Source: Rhizobium sp. WSM4643 (GTDB lineage: Bacteria; Pseudomonadota; Alphaproteobacteria; Rhizobiales; Rhizobiaceae). Taken from it: a stretch of DNA of 64,000 nucleotides. The notes under the pieces were generated by a model. The model was not told the origin of the DNA, searched no databases, and worked only from the letters and a program-made list of their open reading frames with translations. Of this stretch, positions 28,579-39,059 are shown one piece after another. Where the stretch lies: contig NZ_CP104040.1 in assembly GCF_025152745.1 (NCBI RefSeq), positions 4,468,501 to 4,532,500 on the forward strand, written 5' to 3'. How positions within the stretch are numbered: the first letter of the stretch is position 1; each line of letters opens with the position of its first letter. Made by a program: the position numbers and the translations under genes.

Positions 28579-31500
28579 CACCGCCCTCTTCCGTTTCGGC
28601 CGTCGACCATTCGGAGACGCGGGCAAGATGACCGTAGTCGCCGCCGAAATCGAATTGCTGAGCCGGGATCAGCCGCGAGGTAAAGCCCCTTTCGTTGGAT
28701 TGCAGCAATCCTACGAATTTGACCAGCTGGTCGATCGATTCAGCGGCGAGATCCATCGCCGATTTCGCCTTGTCGCTGCGGGCCGAGCTCTCGTTGTTGA
28801 CGGTATCGACCTGGAAGCGGCTCCCGGGTCGCAGACGCACATAGAGAAGGTCCTGCGGCACGAGGCTGCCGGCATCGCGGAAGGCGCCGGCACTCAAGGC
28901 CGCCGCTTCGAGCGCAAGCTGCGGATCGAGAAGCACGCGTGCCTGCGCCGGCGACGGATTGTAGCCAGTTTTGTAGTCGATGATGTCTGCCGAGTTTGGT
29001 CCTGTCATGTCAATCCGGTCTGCGACGCCGGTGAGCCGGATATTGATCGGCTCCAGCTCCATGCCGCCCCGTACCTCCGTCAGCGTTTTCAGGATGCCAT
29101 GCCGGCGTCCAGCCTCCCATTCGAGAAAGGCGCGGGCCACTTCGCGAAAGCGCGGTCGCCACACGGCATCGATATGCGGCGGCAGTTTTTCCATGTCGAA
29201 AAGCTCGGAAAGGATACGCTCCATCGCCGCTGCCGCATCAGGCGTCCCGGCGATGTGAGCCTCGCGGATGAAGCGGTCGACGATCTTGTGGTAGAGCGTT
29301 CCGCGTTCGGCCGCTCCTGGATCGCGGTTGAACGCATCGACCGGGTCAAGCCGCAGGACACGGCGGGCATAGATGGCATAGGGATCACGGCGCAGCCGGC
29401 CGACTTCGCTGAAGGAATAGGATTTCGGCTGCAGTGCGAGCGGCGGTTTCGGCGAGGGTCGTTGCGCCGGCGCTTGGGCCTCGCCCCGATCGATGAGTGC
29501 GGCCCATTGCAGAAACCGATCACCGCGAGCCCTCAATTCCGCTTCGAACGCCTCTCCGCCGAGCGCCAGCAGCCGCTGCAGCCAACGCGAGGCAACGGTC
29601 GGCGTCGAGCCCTGGCGCAGCGCGCGCGAATAGATCAGATGGCGTGTGCCGTTTGCCATCTCGAAATCATGTGCCAGCTGGCCGATGCGCCGCTCCGGCG
29701 GCTCGAGACCGATTTCCGTCTTCATCATTCGCGGAATGAAGGGATTGTTGGCGGTCTGTCCCGGCCAGGTGCCTTCGTTCAGTCCGCCGAGGATCAGCGT
29801 ATCGACGCTCTGCAGGCGGGCTTCCAGCGTGCCGAAGATGAAAAGCCTGGGATGGCTGAGCGCCCGTGGCTTCACCGCATGACCGGCGGCAAGGGCTGCC
29901 ATGATGTCGATCCATTGCGGTCCGTCGGCCTCCATCTGGCCGTCCGTATCGATCACTTCACCGAGCAGGGTGGCGAGGGCATCTCCCGCTTCGTTCGACC
30001 AGAGATCGGCGAGATTGCCGTGCGGATCGACCGCGACCGCTTCAAGCGAACGGCCGGTGCGCTCCGCCCATGCGGACAATGTGAAGCGCACTGTTCTTCC
30101 GCGATCTTCCGGCCGGTGCCGGATCAGCGCCGAAGCCAGAGGCGCGGTCGCTTGTGCGACCCGCCGGGCAAGGTCGTATGCGGCGTCGGCGGCATCGGGC
30201 GAAAGCGCTTTTCGCCATTGCGGCGCGTGCCTGTCGAGGGCCTGTTCGGCAAGTTGGTGCGTGAGCAGCGGTTCGAGCGTACTGATATCCACCTCTGCCA
30301 CGCCGCCGCGCAGTGCCAGCAGCTCGAGCGCCTCAGTAGCGGAAATCAATGCACCGCGCTCGAGGCCGAATCGGGCAAGCGGATGTTTGAGCAGCGAGAT
30401 GATCGCCACCGGATCGCCCGGCCGCAGCGCTGCCTCCAGCAGCAATTGCAGCAAAGTGCCCTGCGGCATGGCCGAAAGCGGTGTGCCCGCCGAATCATCG
30501 GCGAGGATGCCGAAGCGGGAAATCTCGGCCATCACCCGCCGCGCGAGATTGCGGTCCGGAGTGATGAGTGCTGCCCGGCTCTCGCCGTCCTGTCCCGGCC
30601 TCTCCAGTGCAAGCCGGAGCGCGATGGCAATCGCGGTGGCTTCCTCGCGCTCATTGGCGGCTTCGATTAGCGAGATATCAGAGAAGGCCGAAGTCAGTGC
30701 GCCAGTCGGGAGGTCGCTCTTCCACGCCCCCCAGTCGCTGGTCGCCTCCGCCGGGGCAAGGGCCCGCGAGAGGATTTCGGCGCGCCGCTCAAGATCAGCC
30801 TCCGGTCTGTCGAGAAGCGTGACATCGGCGCGTGTCAGCTTCAGCCGCTTGAGCAGCACCGACAGGCCATATTGCGGATGGCTCCGGCTTGCGGGATTGG
30901 CGTGTTGGCCGGGCGCCGGTTCCGGCGTGACCATCTGCCAGTGCCTTTCGGGCATGGAGAGATCGAGACCTGGAAGCACGATCACACCTTCCGGCAGATG
31001 GGCGACGGCGGCAATGAGATCGGCGGTGGCGGGAACGGAACCCGTCGAACCCGCGATGATGATCGGTCCAACGGGTTTCATCGCCGAAAGCCGACTTGCC
31101 TCCGCCCTGAGAATGGCGTTTCTGTGCCGCGCCGGCGAGGATTTGCCGAGTTCGGACAGCCGCCCGGGCCAGAAGGCGCTGGCGATCTGCAGGAACTCCG
31201 CCGTCAGCTGCCACCAGGCGGCATAATCGCCGGTATCGAGTTTTGACAGCTCCGACCAGTCGAGATCCTCGGTTTCGATGGAATCGATCAGCTCCGCAAG
31301 GTTGCGGGCGAGCCAGATCGCATCCGCCGGACTTGCGGGCGCAACCAGCGGTGAGTCTGAATGAATGTGGCGGACGATCTCCGGCAGCTTGTTTCGCCAA
31401 GCGAGGATCAGGCGCGCAAGCTCCAGCAGACGGGCGGTATTCGACAGCGGCTGGGCGAGATCAATCGTTGCCGGCAGTGCCTCGTCGAAATAGCCGCTAT

Positions 31501-31762
31501 CGTCATCGGTTTCGCCGAGAGGACGGATAACCGGCAGGATCGCCGATCGGCCGCCGAGCAGATCGACGAATTCGGACCGCAGCACACGCACGGCGCGCCG
31601 GGTCGGCAGGTAGATCGTCACCCTGGCGAGCGATAGCGGATCATCGGCGTCGTGCCGGAAAAACGGCGTCAATCGGCCGTCGCAAAGTGTCGTCGCCAGC
31701 GTTTTCAGGAAAGGGAGACCTGCCGGGATCGTCAGGATGCGTGGCTGGTGCCGCTCCGCCAT
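28571..31762 (-). CDS. addB: AddB nuclease subunit
   Basis: Second subunit of AddAB, 1063 residues, providing the other nuclease domain and Chi-type recognition in better-studied AddB. The RecB-like nuclease motif DYKT is at 929-932 with GVADRIDMT before it. The N-terminal motif that is a P-loop in Bacillus AddB reads TIPAGLPFLKTLA here, without a GKT. The whole protein has a single cysteine (LCDGRL near residue 27), so the iron-sulfur staple of Firmicute AddB is absent. The ATG at 31762 starts three bases after the MurU-like gene. Confidence 0.94.
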   Translation of the reverse strand: MAERHQPRILTIPAGLPFLKTLATTLCDGRLTPFFRHDADDPLSLARVTIYLPTRRAVRVLRSEFVDLLGGRSAILPVIRPLGETDDDSGYFDEALPATIDLAQPLSNTARLLELARLILAWRNKLPEIVRHIHSDSPLVAPASPADAIWLARNLAELIDSIETEDLDWSELSKLDTGDYAAWWQLTAEFLQIASAFWPGRLSELGKSSPARHRNAILRAEASRLSAMKPVGPIIIAGSTGSVPATADLIAAVAHLPEGVIVLPGLDLSMPERHWQMVTPEPAPGQHANPASRSHPQYGLSVLLKRLKLTRADVTLLDRPEADLERRAEILSRALAPAEATSDWGAWKSDLPTGALTSAFSDISLIEAANEREEATAIAIALRLALERPGQDGESRAALITPDRNLARRVMAEISRFGILADDSAGTPLSAMPQGTLLQLLLEAALRPGDPVAIISLLKHPLARFGLERGALISATEALELLALRGGVAEVDISTLEPLLTHQLAEQALDRHAPQWRKALSPDAADAAYDLARRVAQATAPLASALIRHRPEDRGRTVRFTLSAWAERTGRSLEAVAVDPHGNLADLWSNEAGDALATLLGEVIDTDGQMEADGPQWIDIMAALAAGHAVKPRALSHPRLFIFGTLEARLQSVDTLILGGLNEGTWPGQTANNPFIPRMMKTEIGLEPPERRIGQLAHDFEMANGTRHLIYSRALRQGSTPTVASRWLQRLLALGGEAFEAELRARGDRFLQWAALIDRGEAQAPAQRPSPKPPLALQPKSYSFSEVGRLRRDPYAIYARRVLRLDPVDAFNRDPGAAERGTLYHKIVDRFIREAHIAGTPDAAAAMERILSELFDMEKLPPHIDAVWRPRFREVARAFLEWEAGRRHGILKTLTEVRGGMELEPINIRLTGVADRIDMTGPNSADIIDYKTGYNPSPAQARVLLDPQLALEAAALSAGAFRDAGSLVPQDLLYVRLRPGSRFQVDTVNNESSARSDKAKSAMDLAAESIDQLVKFVGLLQSNERGFTSRLIPAQQFDFGGDYGHLARVSEWSTAETEEGGDE

Positions 31763-31765
31763 GGC

Positions 31766-32497
31766 TCACGCAAACGTCCGCAATCGCCGGATCGTTTCCT
31801 CCGCCTCGCCAACCGCGTCGGGCGTTCCCACAGTCAGCCAGTGACCTTCGAGCACGATGCCGAAAAGCCGTCCGCGCGCGATCGCCTTGTCGAAATAGAT
31901 ATTGAGGTTGAAAGCATCCTTCGGTGCATCGTCGAGCAACGACGGGTTCATGACGATCGCTCCGGCATAGACGACGGGATTGGACGGATCGTCACGATAA
32001 CGCGTCAGCCGGCCATCGGCTGCGAGACTGAAGTCATTTTTGCCGTTGTGACCCGTCGTATCCTCGCTCCCAACACAAAGCAGCGCCATATCCATGCGTT
32101 CGGCATCGAAGAATCCGGCTAAGCGCTGCAGGTTCGTCGGCCGGCCCGGCTGTTCGCCGATCCAGAAGAGATCGGCATTCATGACGAAGATATTGTCGCG
32201 GTCAAGCAGCCTCAGCCCCTTCGCCAGGCCGCCGCCGGAATTCATCAGCGCGTCCCGCTCGTCTGATATGAGGATGTCGAGGCCGTGATAATTCCCGAGA
32301 TGTTCGAGCATCTGGTCGGCGTGGTGGTGAACGTTGACAACGGCGCGTTCGATGCCGGCCGCCACCAGGCAATCCAGCGCGTAGTCGATCATCGGCTTGC
32401 CGTCGATCTTCACCAGCGGCTTCGGGATCGTGTCGGTGATCGGGCGCATGCGGGTTCCGAGACCCGCGGCCAGTACCATGGCTTGTCTGATGGTCAT
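31766..32497 (-). CDS. murU: MurU-like sugar-1-phosphate nucleotidyltransferase
   Basis: A 243-residue NTP-transferase. The signature AAGLGTRMRPITDTIPKPLV is at residues about 9-28, with NVHHHADQM and VMNADLFW segments. The best fit is MurU, which makes UDP-MurNAc from MurNAc-1-phosphate in a cell-wall recycling route known in Pseudomonas. Generic databases often call such proteins mannose-1-phosphate guanylyltransferase. The adjacent AmgK-like kinase is what favours MurU: kinase and nucleotidyltransferase of one pathway side by side, 13 bases apart. Confidence 0.8.
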   Translation of the reverse strand: MTIRQAMVLAAGLGTRMRPITDTIPKPLVKIDGKPMIDYALDCLVAAGIERAVVNVHHHADQMLEHLGNYHGLDILISDERDALMNSGGGLAKGLRLLDRDNIFVMNADLFWIGEQPGRPTNLQRLAGFFDAERMDMALLCVGSEDTTGHNGKNDFSLAADGRLTRYRDDPSNPVVYAGAIVMNPSLLDDAPKDAFNLNIYFDKAIARGRLFGIVLEGHWLTVGTPDAVGEAEETIRRLRTFA

Positions 32498-32510
32498 TCT
32501 GATCCGAAAC

Positions 32511-34028
32511 TTATGATTCGCTCCGGCCTATTCCAGCCCTTGCGCACCAATCGCGCAAGGGGGCAAGCGTTTCATGCTCGAGCGCGACGTTCAGATAGGA
32601 AAGCGTGCGTGGCATATGTTTCAGATAGCCCGGCTTGCCGTCGCGCTGCAACAGGCGCACCCAAAGACCGGCAAGCTTGCAGTTGCGCTGCGCCGACATG
32701 ATCGCCCAGGCCTTCATAAATCCGGCTTCGTCGAAACCGCGCTCCGCACGGCGAAGCGTCAGATAATCATCCATCAACTGCCGGAAGAGATCCGGCTCGA
32801 TCGTCACACGCGCATCCTGGACGATCGAGGCAAGGTCATAGGCCGTGGGACCGATCATCGCGTCCTGGAAATCGATCAGGCCGATCTTGCGAACACCGCT
32901 TTCATGTTCGCGCCAGATGATATTCGGCGAGTGGAAGTCGCGCAGCAGCAGGTTCTTCTCGGCCGTAGCAAGCTCGTCGATGAGCGCATCCCAGATCGCC
33001 AGATATTCCGTCCGCTCTGTTTCCATTGCAGGAGCGCCTTGGCGCTTCCATGGCAGGTGCCAGTCGAGCACCAACTGCACCTCCATCTTCATCGCCGTGC
33101 GGTCGAAATCAGGAATATGGTGGATATGGCTCTTTCCAACCGGGATGTCCTGCGGAAATTTCAAGGCGTGCAGCCTGGCCAGGCAGGCAACGCTTTCGCG
33201 ATAGCGTTCGATAATAGGCCGTCCCCGGGCATCCAGCACGCCCTCGCTGCCGAGATCTTCGATCAGCAGGATACCCTTGTTATAATCCACCTTGTAGACT
33301 TCGGGCGCCGCAAAACCGTCCTTGCGCAGCGCATCGGCGATCGCCACGAAGGGATAGGCGTTTTCGGCAAGATGAGCGACTTTGGGATAGGGTTTGCCGT
33401 CGAAAACCGGCGGGCCTTCAGCAAGCGGCGGCCAGTCCATCAGGATGATGCGTCGGTTCCCAGGTTGCGGATAGATCGCCTCATAGGCGCGCAGCGAGGC
33501 ATCGCCGGTCAGGAATCGGCGTTTCGCTGCGGGGTAACCGGCGGTATCGAGGAACTCACGGATCGCCAGGACCCGGCGGATGCGTGAATTTTGCGCGCCA
33601 GCGGCTTCGATCGTCGCCCGCCGGCCGCTGCCTTCATGCGCCAGCGTCAGGGTGATGCGCTCCGCGGGCAGCTCGCTCTCCGCCATCTCAGGCCATTCGA
33701 CGAGACAGATACCGTTCTGGAGGGCCTCGTCGAAGCCGAGTTCAGTCAATTCGGCAGGGTCGCCGAGCCGGTAGAGATCGAAATGTGAAACGGGGATGCG
33801 CAGATCGTAGGATTGTACCAGCGTGAAGGTCGGGCTCGGGACTTCAAGCCCCTCGTCATCGGCCATGGCCCGCAGGATCGCCCGAGCGAGCGAGGATTTC
33901 CCTGCGCCGAGATCGCCGGAAAGGGCGAGGCAATCGCCGGCTTTCAAGGCCAGCGCCAGGTCCTCGCCGAGGCGGATGGTAGCCGCTTCGTCCTTCAGGA
34001 ACAGCGAAATCGTATCATTGGTCGTCAT
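32511..34028 (-). CDS. tsaE: TsaE (t6A tRNA modification ATPase) fused to AmgK-like sugar kinase
   Basis: A 505-residue two-domain protein. Residues 1 to about 150 are TsaE/YjeE, with P-loop SGDLGAGKSS at 37-46 and the SPTFTLVQSY and HFDLYRL motifs. TsaE is required with TsaB/TsaD for t6A37 in tRNA. Residues about 165-505 are an aminoglycoside-phosphotransferase-fold kinase, with LRDFHSPN near 360 as catalytic loop and LIDFQDA near 383 as metal-binding motif. Its closest known role is AmgK, the anomeric MurNAc/GlcNAc kinase. The frame is continuous across the junction, so the fusion is real. It is coupled to divL by ATGA. Confidence 0.9.
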   Translation of the reverse strand: MTTNDTISLFLKDEAATIRLGEDLALALKAGDCLALSGDLGAGKSSLARAILRAMADDEGLEVPSPTFTLVQSYDLRIPVSHFDLYRLGDPAELTELGFDEALQNGICLVEWPEMAESELPAERITLTLAHEGSGRRATIEAAGAQNSRIRRVLAIREFLDTAGYPAAKRRFLTGDASLRAYEAIYPQPGNRRIILMDWPPLAEGPPVFDGKPYPKVAHLAENAYPFVAIADALRKDGFAAPEVYKVDYNKGILLIEDLGSEGVLDARGRPIIERYRESVACLARLHALKFPQDIPVGKSHIHHIPDFDRTAMKMEVQLVLDWHLPWKRQGAPAMETERTEYLAIWDALIDELATAEKNLLLRDFHSPNIIWREHESGVRKIGLIDFQDAMIGPTAYDLASIVQDARVTIEPDLFRQLMDDYLTLRRAERGFDEAGFMKAWAIMSAQRNCKLAGLWVRLLQRDGKPGYLKHMPRTLSYLNVALEHETLAPLRDWCARAGIGRSES

Positions 34029-36610
34029 TCGGCAGCGGCGGAATGCGGTACATTGACCGAGGGGATACGGCAGACGACCGTCGTGCCCTTGCCCGGCTCG
34101 CTGTCGATCGTCACGTCGCCATGATGCAGACTGACAAAGCTGTCGACGATTGAGAGGCCGAGGCCGGCGCCGCCGCGTTTGCCGCTTTTCGCCCCCGTGG
34201 CAAAACGGTCGAAGACGGTGGCGATCATGTCAGGTGAGATGCCGGGGCCGCGATCGCTGACGGAGAAAACGAAATCCGTGCCTTCGCGATGGCATTCCAG
34301 CGAGATCGAAGTGCCTTCGGGCGAGAAATTCGCCGCATTGGAGAGAAGCTTCAGAAGGATCTGCTTCAGCCGCTGCGGATCGGCAACGATCGAGCCGAGA
34401 TAGGCGGGTGCGGTGATTTCAAGCGCCACGCCGCTTTCGTGGAGGCGATCGGCGATCTGCATCGAGACGTCGTCGAGCAGGTCGTTGAGATCGATATCCG
34501 CATAATTGAGGCGCATGATGCCGGCATCGACGGTCGCAAGATCGAGAATATCGTTGACGAGCGTCAACAGAACCGAGGACGAGGTCGAGATATGGTCGAT
34601 ATATTCAGCCTGCCGTTCGCTCAAGGGGCCGACGCCCGGCGTACGCAGGAGATCGGTGAAGCCGATAATGTTGGTCAGTGGCGAACGCAGTTCATAGGAA
34701 ACATGCTGGACGAAGTCGTTCTTCAGCTCGTCGGCCTTGCGCAGCGCTTCGTTCTTCTCGGTCAGCGCGCGCTCGGCACGCACACTGTCGGTCATGTTGA
34801 CGAAGGTCAGCATAGTCTGGGCGTTCGGCAGCGGAATGACGGCGTAGTCAAGCACGAGGCCGGAGAAGAGTTCCAGCGTTCCCTGACCCGAGCGGCGTTC
34901 GTCGTCGAAGCTGGTGATCAGTTCCGCGAAGGTCTTCCAGCCATCCGGCCGGTCATAGGACGGGGTGCAGGCCTCGCCCAGCGCGCGGATATGGGTGCCG
35001 GGCTTGGCTTCGGTTTCGGTGATCCCCCAGAGCGCGCGGAAGGCCGGGTTGGAAAGTCGGATGCGCCCGTCGGGGCCGAACACCGCCACACCTTCGGAAA
35101 GATGGTCGATCGTTTCGCCCTGCACCTTGACCAGCGTGTTGTAGCGCGTTTCAAGATCGACCTGCTCGGTCAGATTTTCGAACACCCAGGTGGCGCCACC
35201 CTGCGGATGCGCGGTCGCAAAGACCCGCAGCGTCTGCCCGTTCGGCAGGTGCCAGAGATCCGTTTGCGTGTCGAGCGCGCGATAGACGGAAAGGGCTGAT
35301 TCCTTCCAGCTTTTCCAGTTGAGTTGGTCCGGCAACTTTTTGGCTGCGCGCAGCCGCTCGAGCAACTCGCTATTATCGGGCCGGCCTTCGAGGAAGGCGA
35401 TATCAAGCTCCCAGAGTGCGACGAAGGCCTGGTTGTAGAATTGCAGCCGGCGGTCGCCGTCGAAGATGGCGACGGGCGTGGCGAGATGATCGAGCGTTTC
35501 GGCATGGCTCTTCAGCGTCCGTTCCAGCTCGGCGCGCACCGCCTCTATGTCGGACACGTCGATGGCGATGCCGGCCGAGCCGCCGGGAACCCTGACGTCG
35601 ACGACGTCGAAGAATGTGCGGTTGCCGTGGACGACCGTGGAGATCTTGTCGTGGAAGGGCGATTCCGGCGTCGTCGTGGCGCGAATGCGTTCGCGCGCCA
35701 CGGTCGTCAGCATCTCACGGCCTTCATTGATCGCCTGCTGCGGCGATCGCGCCTCGACAGCCTCGCCATAGGCCTGGTTGACCCAGGTGAGGCGGCCCGC
35801 CGGGTCGCGCTGCCAGGCCGGCATGTCGATCGCGTCCAGCATGGTCTGGAAGGCCGAGATGGAGGTCATCAGCCGGTCGCGCTCAATCCTGAGCTCGGCG
35901 AGCTCGGCGCGCAGATTGTTGAGCGCCACGAAACGGACAAAGGCGCGCCCGCCGGAAACCCGGCCCTGTGCCTCGAGGATTTCGTCGCGGATGGTTTCGA
36001 CCACCATGTCGAAGCTCTGCGCCTCGTCGCGCAGCCGGTCGATCGCCTTTTCCAGCTCGGAAGCCGAGCGTGATTTCAGCCATAGGCCGAAGGCCAGGAA
36101 TTCGCCGTCCTGCGGCGCGCCGGTTTCAGGCGGAAGCTGGCCGAGCAGTTCGGGACGCGCATTGCCGTCCCAGATGACGATCCGCCGGTTTTTGTCGGCG
36201 ATCAGAGCCTGGTATTGCGAAATGCGCTGCTGGGCATCGGAAAGTGCCGAGCGGATTTCCCGGCTCTCGTTTTCCAGGTTGCCGCGCTGGCGCACGAGCC
36301 ACAGCGTCGACAGCAGAGCTGCCGATATGACGCCGATGACGACGGAAACACCGATCACTTGCGAGGATGTGAAGAGGTGAGCCGTGGCCGCCGCCTGCTG
36401 CTCCGCCTGTGCCAGGGCCGGCCGCGCCAGCGAGGCGAGCGCCGTGCCGGCCGCGCAGCTTTTCAGGAAGCGCGCCAATGGTCCGTGCTCTTGCTTTACG
36501 GCCTCGTGTGCCGTTGCAGATTTATATCCTTGGCCTGCCATCAGCGGGCGGCGATCGGCGCAAGCGCCATCATCCGCCTGACCGGGCAGGCTGCTTTTCA
36601 TTTCCGACAT
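34025..36610 (-). CDS. divL: DivL-type tyrosine pseudo-histidine kinase
   Basis: Cell-cycle regulator of the CckA-CtrA pathway, 861 residues from the ATG at 36610. One membrane segment (about 85-105, VIGVSVVIGVISAALLSTLW) is followed by a coiled region and several PAS domains (about 240-590). A histidine-kinase DHp/ATPase core ends the protein. The H-box reads HVSYELRSPLTN: Tyr639 replaces the phospho-accepting histidine, the defining DivL feature. The ATPase motifs DRGPGIS and GGAGLGLSIV are intact. In Agrobacterium and Sinorhizobium DivL links DivK to CckA. A TTG at 36634 is an alternative start. Confidence 0.92.
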   Translation of the reverse strand: MSEMKSSLPGQADDGACADRRPLMAGQGYKSATAHEAVKQEHGPLARFLKSCAAGTALASLARPALAQAEQQAAATAHLFTSSQVIGVSVVIGVISAALLSTLWLVRQRGNLENESREIRSALSDAQQRISQYQALIADKNRRIVIWDGNARPELLGQLPPETGAPQDGEFLAFGLWLKSRSASELEKAIDRLRDEAQSFDMVVETIRDEILEAQGRVSGGRAFVRFVALNNLRAELAELRIERDRLMTSISAFQTMLDAIDMPAWQRDPAGRLTWVNQAYGEAVEARSPQQAINEGREMLTTVARERIRATTTPESPFHDKISTVVHGNRTFFDVVDVRVPGGSAGIAIDVSDIEAVRAELERTLKSHAETLDHLATPVAIFDGDRRLQFYNQAFVALWELDIAFLEGRPDNSELLERLRAAKKLPDQLNWKSWKESALSVYRALDTQTDLWHLPNGQTLRVFATAHPQGGATWVFENLTEQVDLETRYNTLVKVQGETIDHLSEGVAVFGPDGRIRLSNPAFRALWGITETEAKPGTHIRALGEACTPSYDRPDGWKTFAELITSFDDERRSGQGTLELFSGLVLDYAVIPLPNAQTMLTFVNMTDSVRAERALTEKNEALRKADELKNDFVQHVSYELRSPLTNIIGFTDLLRTPGVGPLSERQAEYIDHISTSSSVLLTLVNDILDLATVDAGIMRLNYADIDLNDLLDDVSMQIADRLHESGVALEITAPAYLGSIVADPQRLKQILLKLLSNAANFSPEGTSISLECHREGTDFVFSVSDRGPGISPDMIATVFDRFATGAKSGKRGGAGLGLSIVDSFVSLHHGDVTIDSEPGKGTTVVCRIPSVNVPHSAAAE

Positions 36611-36748
36611 CCGCGGTATGTCTCCGTCCTTCAATGTGCCGCATTACGACAAGACATCCCATTTTCGCGACGGCCGGACAGGGTCCGGCGCCACGAATCA
36701 AGTCTTAAAACAATACTTCGGAAGGGAATCGGCGGGAAGGGAGCGCCC

Positions 36749-36785
36749 AAAAAATAAGCCGCGGCATTTGTCAATGCCGCGGCTT
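36749..36785 (-). terminator. Strong terminator after ahcY
   Basis: AAGCCGCGGCATT (36756-36768) pairs with AATGCCGCGGCTT (36773-36785) around four bases. On the minus strand it is followed by ATTTTTT, ending the ahcY transcript before divL. Confidence 0.88.
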
Positions 36786-36813
36786 CTACATCTTGTGGAT
36801 ATTAACTATCGGA

Positions 36814-38214
<1,401 letters not shown>

Positions 38215-38329
38215 AGAGGCCTCCAGGCTGAAAAACGTCTCAAAATTGGCGCAGGCGCGAAGGATGACCCACGTGCAAGCGCACGGCATGTCCGCCGTTT
38301 AGCAGGCTTCGCCGGTGAAGGCAATAAGG

Positions 38330-38349
38330 ATATAAAGAAGTCTTTATAT
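38330..38349. promoter_or_regulatory. AT-rich palindrome upstream of ahcY, candidate SAH/SAM-cycle operator
   Basis: Arms ATATAAAGA (38330-38338) and TCTTTATAT (38341-38349) are perfect inverted repeats with a two-base spacer. A further partial half-site, TTTATAT, follows at 38351-38357. It lies 116-135 bases before the ahcY start. ArsR-family regulators of the SAM cycle (SahR/SamR type) are known to control ahcY or metabolically linked genes in Proteobacteria through palindromes. Linking this site to such a regulator is inference. I saw no obvious SAH or SAM riboswitch. Confidence 0.5.
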
Positions 38350-38372
38350 GTTTATATGAACTCGATCGGAGC

Positions 38373-38648
38373 TCACATCTCCTCGCCGAACCTGTTCTGG
38401 ATCAGCTGGTCCAGCGCCTCCAGCGCTTCCTCGGCCTGGCTGCCGCTTGCCGAGACGACGACGCTCGAGCCGGGGCTTGCCGCAAGCATCATCAGGCCCA
38501 TGATGGAGGTACCGCCGACCGTCATTCCGTCCTTGGAAACGGTGATGGCGGCATCGAAGGTCTCGACCATCTGCACGAATTTGGCGGAAGCGCGCGCGTG
38601 AAGACCGCGCTTGTTGATGATAAGGAGTTCCCGGGAGAGCGATGTCAT
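38373..38648 (-). CDS. ptsH: HPr phosphocarrier protein
   Basis: PTS phosphocarrier of 91 residues. The phospho-accepting His17 is in NKRGLHARAS, and Ser48 in GGTSIMGL is the regulatory site that HprK would phosphorylate. No sugar permease lies near, so it probably works in a regulatory PTS. It is followed upstream by the EIIA gene after nine bases and is read with it, hprK, chvG and chvI in the same direction. Confidence 0.95.
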   Translation of the reverse strand: MTSLSRELLIINKRGLHARASAKFVQMVETFDAAITVSKDGMTVGGTSIMGLMMLAASPGSSVVVSASGSQAEEALEALDQLIQNRFGEEM

Positions 38649-38657
38649 GAATGCCCG

Positions 38658-39059
38658 TTATTTTCCGCTGAGCACGCGGCTCGCGACATTGATATATTTC
38701 CGCCCGGCTTCGGAGGCCTCCACCAGCGCCTTCTCCATGTTGTTCTCGCCGCGCACCCCGGCAAGCTTGATCAACATCGGCAGGTTGACGCCGGCAATGA
38801 CTTCGGTATGGCCGCTGCTCATGACTGATATGGCAAGATTGGACGGCGTGCCGCCGAACATGTCGGTCAGGATGACGACGCCGTGGCCATCATCGGCACC
38901 GGAAACGGCTTCCAGAATGTCCTGCCGTCTCTGGTCCATGTCGTCTTCGGGGCCAATGCAGACCGTCTCGATGAATTTCTGAGGACCGACGACGTGCTCG
39001 ACAGCATGACGAAACTCTTCAGCCAGCTTGCCATGAGTGACAAGCACAAGTCCGATCAT
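38658..39059 (-). CDS. manX: PTS EIIA component, mannose family
   Basis: A 133-residue EIIA-Man domain. The predicted phospho-histidine is His9 in MIGLVLVTHGKLAEEF, and the DMFGGTPSN motif near residue 65-75 completes the active site. There is no EIIB, EIIC or EIID in the window, so sugar transport is unlikely. The ATG at 39059 matches family N-termini; the open frame extends 12 codons upstream. Homologous rhizobial genes carry the symbol manX. Confidence 0.93.
   Translation of the reverse strand: MIGLVLVTHGKLAEEFRHAVEHVVGPQKFIETVCIGPEDDMDQRRQDILEAVSGADDGHGVVILTDMFGGTPSNLAISVMSSGHTEVIAGVNLPMLIKLAGVRGENNMEKALVEASEAGRKYINVASRVLSGK

Noticed and set aside
28553..30670. A 705-codon open frame antisense to addB
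   Set aside because: Shadow frame of a GC-rich gene; its sequence has no recognisable domain, while the other strand encodes complete AddB.
38215..38372. SAH or SAM riboswitch in the ahcY leader
   Set aside because: No convincing riboswitch fold or conserved core seen by eye; only the palindrome at 38330-38349 stands out. A covariance-model search would decide.
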